NCBI GenBank assembly: GCA_029964075.1
Contig: CM057134.1
Span: 18,578,905-18,642,904 of the forward strand
DNA: 64,000 bases
Reading direction: 5' to 3'
DNA from: Patiria pectinifera
Taxonomy: Eukaryota; Echinodermata; Asteroidea; Valvatida; Asterinidae
Position 1 is the stretch's first letter. Each line of letters opens with the position of its first letter. Made by a program: the position numbers and the translations under genes. The notes below the pieces were generated by a model. That model was given only the letters and a program-made list of their open reading frames with translations. It did no database searches and was not told where the DNA came from. Below are positions 57,901-64,000 of this stretch, piece after piece.

Positions 57901-60547
57901 TTTGATCTTAGGCTGTGCTCCGTGGTCAGACATGGGTCGTATGGCGGCAGCCTAAGGCACCTATGGCAGCCTACGGCTCGACCACGTTGTAGCCACGTCC
58001 TTGGCAATTCAGCTTCTCAGCTGCGAGTAAGAATGATTAGCCCACCAACTTATTTTAAGTAAGGATGATTAGCCCACCAACTTATTTTAAGTAACAGGCT
58101 TTTCGAATGAACTGTGACAATAGAATTCCTTTCGGCAGTTCGGCTGCAGCACTAGACAGCGTGATGGTGTTGCAAGCTCCTGATACGAGCTCTGTAAACT
58201 CAAGTCTCAAAAAGGTATCTTTTATTTAATTAACCTCATTTTGTTTGTTGTAGGGTGAAGTGGCGGACAAGTCTTGTAGTAACCCTCCAACCTCCTCCTC
58301 AGAAAACTTTGACTCTCCTTTCTTCGAGTCTTTCTTCTCTGGGGTAAGAGTTGAGGAATTTGTGACATTGAAACGATTATGTGCCAATAACATGGTCACT
58401 GTTAGCTTGTGTTACGTGAGAAATGTAGTATGGCGCTGGGTTCCAGGAAGGACATATTGTGCATGTGCACTGGTTCTCGTATATGCACGAACCTGGTGTA
58501 ATGTGCACTGTATACACATTACTAGTGTTGGGAGAAATCGTAGATAGCAAAATCCTGTTATTCTAATTTCGTTGCGTCAGTGCAACAAGGTCGTAACTCC
58601 ATTCTGCAACAAAGTCGTATCTCGCGCAAATACGCTCTGTGCAACAAGGTAGTATCTCAACGTCCACTGACTTTGCGTGTACATCCGGGTTATTTTAAGC
58701 GGAAACGACCTTTTGACATTCTAAAACTCGCGTTTTGCGTTCATAACTCCATTCTGTAACAAAGTCGTATCTCGCGCGAATACACTCCGTGCAACAAGGT
58801 CGTGTCTCGACGTCCATTGACTTTGCGTGTACATCCGGATTATTTTAAGCGAGATACAACCTTTTGACATTCTCAAACTCGCGTTTTGCGTCGTTCTTGC
58901 CATTTTAGGAGATCTGACCTTGTTGCACTGACGCGACGATTTTGTTTCAAACTGAATAACGGTTATCTGATTTTACCAGAAGCTCCCATTCAGTTCACAG
59001 TCATGCCGAGAAAAGTGACGAGTGAGGTGCTGCATGAAATGCCCTCTGCAATGATTGGGTGTAGTTTGCAGGATTCAATGACCACCGGGCCTTTACAAAA
59101 ACACGGCAGAGCTGTAATTTTGAAAAAAATGGGTGGGAACTTTCTGATAAGTCAAATGGGCAGGCTTTTCATGAACCAAAAAGACCGCTAGCAATTGAAT
59201 TCGATCGAAATCAGAGATGATGGAGCAAAATTGGGGAATGTTCCAATTGTTTTCTTTAGCCTGTGTCACAAAAACTGAAAGGCTATATTTTTTTATAGAT
59301 TGGTGTTGAGTATCCGGTTTCTAAAATTATAGAAACCGAATAGTGGAATTCAAATCAAATTTGTAAAAAATCTGGATTTTAATCCCACCACTACACACGA
59401 TAATTTGCAAATGTGATGTTCACAAATCCACAGCATTTACATCTAGGGGTAAATGCACTCAAATTTGCTTCAAAAATGGCACTCTACATCAATTTAACAG
59501 CTTTGGGGATAATGGCACCACAAGGGTCCACAGAGATATTTACAAGCCATTTTAAACAGTAAAAGAATTTAACTTCGAAGTGCGGCTTTATGTTTAACCA
59601 AATGTGTTTCTCAATACCCCAAGATGGTCGGAGCCATTCAGCCAGCCTCCAACACCCCAACAAGTATCTTTGGTGCAAGCAGAGACCAAGTGTCATCGCA
59701 TTCTACTGGTGCATGTAAGTTTGAAGTTCGAGGTAAAAACCATCAAAATCATAAGAAATAAACACTATCTGATTGGGGTGTTTAAAGGCAGAGTGGACCA
59801 TTTGTAATTTGTGCATTTGTTTTCTTCATTTGAAGCAACAAAAGCGCTCAAAATCTTAAGATGGGGTAGTTTTATGTTGTAAACTGCAACTTTCGCGAGC
59901 ATCATAAACGTGAAATATGTTTTGTTTTCACATGTAGCCTGGTTTTCAGTTTTAAAATTCTCTACAAATGACATTCAAAACCTTTCTTTTTCATTGTCTG
60001 AGAAGTTACTAAGTAATTTGTAAAGTCTGTTAATGGTACCCGATCCTATAATCTGGAACCGGTTCCTGACATCAACGGTTGGGTTCTCGGGTAGCTGGTT
60101 CCGATACACAGCCCTAATTGGTCAAAAGCTGTCAGCTGACATACATCATCGGGTACCAAGGACATGATAGAAGGCACCCATTGCATGTCAGAATCCGAAG
60201 GGCAAGATGCAGTTGTTTTGCATATTTAAGCGCCAAATCTGCAAATTATTTTCCATGGACTAGTTGATACAAGTGCATGAACAATTATCGTCTCCTGCTC
60301 TGCAATTGATTTTTATTCTGGGATATTTGTTATAGCCATCTTTGGAAGGCCTGGCAGCCCTATGGATACTGGCCACTCCAGGCCTCCAGGGGGCGTCCTG
60401 TCACTATTCGGCGGAGGTCAACAGAAAGCGGACAAGGCCAGAAATGACGAGGATAAGTCCCCGGCCACTGGCTTCAGTTTCAATTTCGGTGGGTCCAGAT
60501 CCCCTAACGTTGACAGTTCCGGAGAGGGTAAATTCAGCCTTTTCTAA
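48960..60547 (+). CDS. SIX6OS1: SIX6OS1 (C14orf39)-like synaptonemal complex central-element protein, 14 exons, complete
   Basis: Exons: 48960-49029, 49675-49731, 50331-50457, 51236-51325, 52352-52554, 53081-53147, 53762-53882, 54905-54978, 55994-56342, 56583-56766, 57391-57605, 58254-58343, 59624-59714, 60336-60547. They join in frame to 1,950 nt or 649 residues; vertebrate SIX6OS1 is close to 590. The start ATG sits in the favourable context ACCATGG. Features: short N-terminal helix (LADLDKILQSL, compare SLDRLLLEF in mammals), coiled coil over about 30-180, a conserved APKPFKSLNDW block at 183, a charged helix and Q-rich stretch (about 205-305), then a disordered S/P-rich tail with FG-like motifs. 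In mice SIX6OS1 joins SYCE1 in the central element and is needed for synapsis (known). Identity rests on remembered family motifs, so orthology is likely but not proven. Intron 10 uses a GC donor. Confidence 0.72.
49312..49572. mobile_element. CCTACCTACCCTA repeat (inverted copy) in SIX6OS1 intron 1
   Basis: It reads from CCCCCAAAAATTGTTCTGCT through AATAGGGTAGGTAGGTAGGC to GAAACCGGAGGCAGAACTGG. It is the reverse complement of the intron 1 repeat of the neighbouring gene. Confidence 0.65.
50618..51100. repeat. 11-bp minisatellite in SIX6OS1 intron 3
   Basis: About 40 copies of GACTTGTGATG/T and variants (GACTCGTGATG, GACTTGAGATG). It fills most of the intron. Confidence 0.9.
51874..52252 (+). 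mobile_element. tRNA-derived SINE (family A) in SIX6OS1 intron 4
   Basis: A box GTGATCCAATGGTTACGG, B box GGGTTCGAATC, body with GGATGGGACATAAAGCCGTA, and an (ATT)n tail at about 52,240. It runs in the same orientation as the host gene. Confidence 0.8.
52352..53147 (+). CDS. SIX6OS1: SIX6OS1 exons 5-6: coiled coil and the conserved PF-SL-W block
   Basis: Exon 5 (52352-52554) encodes a heptad-rich helix beginning AEQERILQHYESIWDKY. Exon 6 (53081-53147) is only 67 bp and encodes APKPFKSLNDWVIQMYPY. In vertebrate SIX6OS1 the same order is found: a helix with QYKEVLKQYQLKY, about 50 residues more, then VPAPFPSLTKW (from memory). The phase agrees on both sides: G from exon 5 plus CT gives Ala, and AA plus A from exon 7 gives Lys. 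Skipping exon 6 would need a different acceptor for exon 7, at 53777 (after CTGCAG), which also exists, so an isoform without this block is possible. Confidence 0.7.
55106..55508 (+). mobile_element. tRNA-derived SINE (family A) in SIX6OS1 intron 8
   Basis: TGTGGTCCAATGGTAACGG head, GGGTTTAAATCC B box, the shared CTTGAGCAAGGCACTTTACC body, and the end GATACGTGCGCTATTAAAG followed by a short ATT-like tail. It is full length and in gene orientation. Confidence 0.8.
55994..56342 (+). CDS. SIX6OS1: SIX6OS1 exon 9: glutamine-rich then proline/serine-rich segment
   Basis: This is the largest exon of the gene (349 bp). It starts with a Gln-rich amphipathic stretch (RQKQQQLYQEHKLQQLKAQ, then a Q run) that extends the preceding charged helix, and changes to Pro/Ser/Arg-rich sequence with several SP sites (QSPIF, QSPLV, PASPLRRPPY, ASPRLSAD). 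The SP sites could be targets of proline-directed kinases, which is inference only. The donor is CAG|GTTCGT. A longer reading frame continues past the donor, but downstream exon 10 fits only the spliced frame. Confidence 0.68.
57099..57182. mobile_element. 84-bp mini copy of the TAGTCTGGTTCCC family in SIX6OS1 intron 10
   Basis: TAGTCTGGTTCCCT and AGGGAACCAGTCTA are inverted, with only about 56 bp between them. Confidence 0.6.
57391..60547 (+). CDS. SIX6OS1: SIX6OS1 exons 11-14: disordered C-terminal tail with FG-like motifs
   Basis: Exons 57391-57605, 58254-58343, 59624-59714 and 60336-60547 encode a low-order tail. It carries repeated Phe-Gly or Phe-X-Phe motifs: TSIFGASRD, GRPGSP after SIF, LSLFGGG, FSFNFGG and the terminal FSLF before TAA. 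Exon 12 is rich in Ser, Asn and Phe (SPFFESFFSG). No catalytic motif is seen. The evenly spaced hydrophobic FG patches suggest short linear interaction motifs; the partner is unknown. Introns 11, 12 and 13 each hold a transposon. Confidence 0.65.
57735..58096 (+). mobile_element. tRNA-derived SINE (family C) in SIX6OS1 intron 11, with a duplicated end
   Basis: A-box-like GGTGGCTAGTGCGTAAAGCG and B-box CGGGTTCGATACC stand about 30 nt apart, followed by a body with CTCTGGGCCCTCCGGTTTTC. The 3' edge holds two copies of a 36-bp unit containing GATTAGCCCACCAACTTATT (58,027-58,096). Confidence 0.7.
58564..58945. mobile_element. MITE with an internal 150-bp tandem duplication, SIX6OS1 intron 12
   Basis: TTGCGTCAGTGCAACAAGGTC at the left and GACCTTGTTGCACTGACGCG at the right are inverted. 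Inside, a 150-bp unit that starts TAACTCCATTCTG is present twice (58,594 and 58,744), each copy itself holding GTGCAACAAGGT and AACAAAGTCGTATCTCGCGC. Confidence 0.75.
59776..60117. mobile_element. Composite MITE remnant in SIX6OS1 intron 13
   Basis: The left part (TTTAAAGGCAGAGTGGACCATTTG, AAGCAACAAAAGCGCTCAAA) matches the end of the TTAA-type element at 61.08 kb. The right part is an inverted copy of the hAT MITE of 5.3 kb and ends CCGATACACAGCCCTAA. It is the debris of two element families fused together. Confidence 0.65.
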
Positions 60548-60901
60548 ATTTAGATTTTTACGAAAATACTATAACAGTATTTATTGAAAGTGTTCAAGTG
60601 TTCATTTCAAGAGTTGATGTTCTGAAAAGTTTAATTTGCTTCGTTGTACAGTGCACATGCAATGCTTGTAGATTTTTCAAATGTGCTAAAAAGATTACTC
60701 TGTTTGTATTGAAAAAGCAGTTTAAGTGCCCTTTTTGAAAAATCCAATCTTTCCCACGCAAAGCATTTTAGACACTTGAAATTCTTGTGAGTGGTGAACA
60801 ACTTCATTTTGTTTGACATAAAAGTATGACAGGTACATCATAGTATGTGCATATTAATTACACTAATTTTATTTAAATTAATCTGTTTACATTTTCAACC
60901 T

Positions 60902-60907
60902 AATAAA
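60902..60907 (+). terminator. SIX6OS1: Poly(A) signal candidate of SIX6OS1
   Basis: AATAAA lies 355 nt after the stop codon and is followed by T/G-rich sequence (GTGCTTTG, then CTTTTTC). It would give a 3' UTR of about 0.38 kb. Confidence 0.5.
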
Positions 60908-61078
60908 GGCGTGCTTTGTAAACATGCTTTTTCAATATGTACACTTTTTCATTTGGCCAGGAATATTTCATCAATATGGTAAACACAAATGGAATTACGG
61001 AAATAATTTAAAGTAATTAAAGTCATTATTTACTATTCAGTTTGGCATGGTTCAAACTGCTAAGCAAAGCTGCTTAAA

Positions 61079-61926
61079 GTTAAAGGTAGAGTAGATCATT
61101 TGTGACTGTGTGCATTTGTTTCGTTTTAAGCAACAAAAGGGCTCAAACTCTAAAGGAGGGGGCTTAACAACTATCCTGATGAACTTTTATCTCTGCGAAT
61201 GCTGTATATTTCGAGAAAACAATATTCCAGGACCTTGGTTTCAATGGGAGACTTTTGAGACATTGGTGGCAGCAAACACACCTGTTCTGATTTAGGCCAA
61301 GTTCGGGCAAGGACCATTAGTCGACTAGTGAATGATTTGTGACGTACCTTACGCCTGCGCACTAATAGCAACGTGCGAACGTCTCTAGTCAAACGCTGGT
61401 CAAAATGTCATCGCAAAACTTCTGGATCCTGGCTCTCTGCTAGCGTTATGAATGGCGCGGCTATTGGTTACCAGCGAAGCAACCAGCCCCAGTAGGCTGG
61501 TTCCAAATAGTCGACTAGCGTAGTCAACCACAGTCGACTAGACAGAGTTCGGGCAAACGTTAGTTAACCATTGGTCAACTATAGTCCTTGCGCGAACTTG
61601 GCCCTAGCTGATTGCAGCTACACGATGTCAAAACTGAACTGACAAAGAGCAACCGCGTGTACGTTGTGGCTTTGATTGCGCGCCCCCATTCACCGATTCG
61701 CACAATGACAAACCAACTACTAACAGAAATTTCCAAAAATGTGTCACTTGACTCACCCATGGAAATGGCCTTCTTTCATTGTTTTCTTCAAAATGACAGC
61801 ATACCAGAAGGAATAATTTCACAGGGAGTTTAGTGCCATTACCACCTTTAAACCAAGTAAGCTCTTTAACAAAATTTTGTTCAGCTACTTTTCAGATCAT
61901 TGCAGATGATCTACTCTACCTTTAAC
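61079..61926. mobile_element. TTAA-flanked MITE, full length
   Basis: The ends AGGTAGAGTAGATCAT and ATGATCTACTCTACCT are inverted copies, each abutting TTAA, the target used by piggyBac-like transposons. About 530 bp is the element itself and the remainder is a younger insertion at 61,293-61,607. No transposase frame is present. Confidence 0.7.
61293..61607. mobile_element. Short inverted-repeat element nested inside the TTAA MITE
   Basis: GGCCAAGTTCGGGCAAGGAC at the left and GTCCTTGCGCGAACTTGGCC at the right form 20-bp terminal inverted repeats with one mismatch. CTGATT lies on both sides. The inside carries repeated GTCGACTAG/TAGTCGACTA palindromes. Confidence 0.75.
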
Positions 61927-64000
61927 AGAATATAAGGCTTAGCAGGTTCATGTGCAACGAAACACAATAGCGGACAACCGGTCACAAACAATAAACATCA
62001 TATGTGGCTGGTAACCTACATGTGTTCTGCAAGGCAAATACCTTCTGTCAGCATGCCCATGATATTAGCCGCAGGGTTCAATCATTTGTTGGCCTTAACA
62101 ATATTAACATAATTCACAATTTTAATGAAGGTATTACTTGGAAAAAAATCACATTGATTTCATGTTGTAGCTCTATTCTACTGTACATGTATAAGTAAAT
62201 GTGAATGATGACATACTCTCATTTAAAAAAAAAAATGACCTTAATATATCTCAATATTTTTATCCAATTTTCTTTAAATTAAAGTAATTCTTTGAACGTT
62301 ATGAAATATGAAGCAATTTCTTAGTCAGATAATTGTTGAAGTATGGCTTTGAATATTCACATTTTAATTACAGGCATATTTCAAAGTCATCCAGGAATTT
62401 TCTCATGATGTGGTTGAGTTTTCTCATGATGTGGTTGAGTGTATCACTATGACTGCTGCGCATACGGCACAGAAAAGTTGTTTATAAAATAAAAAAATGT
62501 AATACTTGAAGCGTGCAGCTACATGTAGTGAAGTGTTTGTTAAATTGCTAAATTGACTTTAATACCCTACTAATGCACAGAAATAGGTTTGAAAGACTGC
62601 TTGTCAGAAGGCATCGGCGGTGACTTCATAACGATTTTCTTCAGAGAAAGAGATTCTTCAAGCATGGAAGGTATAGGACAGGCCTGGCTAAATAAATTGT
62701 CTGTACTTCTGGCGAACGCCTCCCAATGTCAACTAAGTGTTCCAAATTGTTGCGTGTAAACAGTTAATGTTTATGTCGTGGTGCTCCCTGCATATTTGAC
62801 AATAGCCCTACCCACTGTGTGTGACATACGGGCATCAACCCCAACTCCATGGGTTTCGAGCGTGTTCCTTCACTAACCGCGGGCCATGTAGAATACGAAA
62901 ACGACGTCAATTACTATTCACTCTGCGTGTTTTTCAAATGCTGCACGCACTATATGCGTTTGCATTATATCCTGCACATCACGCACATACATTTTTTTTT
63001 CAAGACTGCGCTACGCCTCTACAATATGGAAAGTCTGGAAAGCTCATTTTGCGAGAAAAATATCTGTATTTTGTGCTGTAAAAGGGGTACACACAGAGGT
63101 ACGCATATTATACATTCTAGCAATGCGACGTCGAAATCTAATTGCTGAAAGGACTCATATTACAAATTAAAATACATCATAATTGAAAGCACTATCACGC
63201 GTTAAACACATCGACCGCAGTCCTAATTTAAAGCTCCAAAACAATGGGATACTTAAATCACAAAATACCAGGGGTTAAGATCGCGCAAGGCATGGTGGGA
63301 ACCAACATGGCACAGCAAGATTGTACCCATGGGAACGAGGTTGTACGCATGTACACACAGTCGTGTTTTACTATACTCTCGAGGACAAGGCTTTGTTTCT
63401 CCTTTTGCCCCTACAATATAACTGTCTCCCATAGACTAAGCATACACACGATCGAGGACCGTTTTCAACAAAAGATAAACGCTTGAGGACAACAAACAAT
63501 CTGTTGTTCTCCGTTTGTCTCTCTGTCCTCGGGTGTAATACATGTGCATGCATGTCGGACATTAATCACGGCTGTGATTGGTCGAACCACCACTGGGCAG
63601 GGCTAAATGGATCAGTGCACTGAGCAGTGGACACGTACATATCGTTAGGTGCAACGTCAGCTTTTTCCACAGACGAGAACTAAGATGTGCCGTAAAGATA
63701 CCTTGGATTTGTTTGCGTAAGCAAGAAGCAGAGATGACAGGTGCTTTAAGGTGAGTCCTCAGACAGGAAGCAGACGCACATCTGATCTTTGCTCATCAGC
63801 AGGATTGCGTTGCCATCCGGATGCCACTGTAACCAGTTCACTTGGAAGCTCGCTTTGCAATCGGAAGAAACAGGAAAGAAAGCTTGCATTAATTATATCA
63901 CTGCCAGTTGAAACGGAGTACATCAGGTGACAAATAATTAAAGATAACCATTTGGGAGGCTAATCATCCTTTAGGCCAAAACAAAAGGTCTCCGGATTCT
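61927..64000. other. Right-hand spacer, no gene recognised
   Basis: It contains the dispersed repeat at 63.36 kb. Two exon-like pieces end in good donors (GGAAG|GTATAG at about 62,670 and TTAAG|GTGAGT at about 63,751). They could be non-coding first exons of a gene lying to the right, but nothing coding supports this. Confidence 0.35.
63364..63540. repeat. Dispersed repeat, about 180 bp (copy 2)
   Basis: GTTTTACTATACTCTCGAGG through CCCATAGACTAAGCATACAC to CTGTCCTCGGG matches the inverted copy at 21.1-21.3 kb. The family is not recognised. Confidence 0.65.

Noticed and set aside
1-64000. CRISPR arrays, rRNA, intact retroviral or LTR elements, viral genes
   Set aside because: Regular spacer-repeat arrays, rRNA motifs, paired long terminal repeats and polymerase or capsid motifs were looked for and not seen.

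Overview
The window looks like nuclear DNA of a marine invertebrate deuterostome, most likely an echinoderm (inference). Genes are split into small exons by GT-AG introns of 0.15 to 2 kb. Introns and spacers are full of tRNA-derived SINEs, hairpin MITEs, minisatellites and ACATGT-rich simple sequence. No bacterial-type operons, rRNA, CRISPR array or intact retroelement is visible.

Layout. 1-23.7 kb: no gene that I can support; a repeat-rich stretch that may be a very long intron of the next gene. 23,716-27,270 (minus): the first three coding exons of a secreted EMI-domain protein resembling MEGF6; later exons are not seen and probably lie beyond the left edge. About 28.0 kb (plus): a TATA/CCAAT promoter-like block with no recognised gene. 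30.0-31.9 kb: a MITE with a 10-bp target duplication and a truncated LINE. 34,392-47,972 (minus): a complete 12-exon gene for a ZCWPW1-like histone reader (CW zinc finger, PWWP domain, very long lysine-rich repetitive tail), about 1,236 residues. 48,960-60,547 (plus): a complete 14-exon gene, about 649 residues, that I identify as SIX6OS1/C14orf39, a synaptonemal complex central-element protein. 60.9-64 kb: nested DNA transposons and no recognised gene. Both complete models were assembled by hand; every exon junction keeps frame.

How the genes work together. The two complete genes lie head to head, with 987 bp between start codons, and both families act in meiotic prophase: ZCWPW1 reads the H3K4me3/H3K36me3 marks associated with recombination hotspots, and SIX6OS1 helps build the synaptonemal complex. 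The shared spacer lacks an obvious TATA box but carries a near-palindromic E2F site (TTTTCGCGCCAAAA), a CRE-like GACGTCA and an inverted CCAAT box. It therefore looks like a bidirectional germline promoter. This meiotic gene pair is the most interesting thing in the window.
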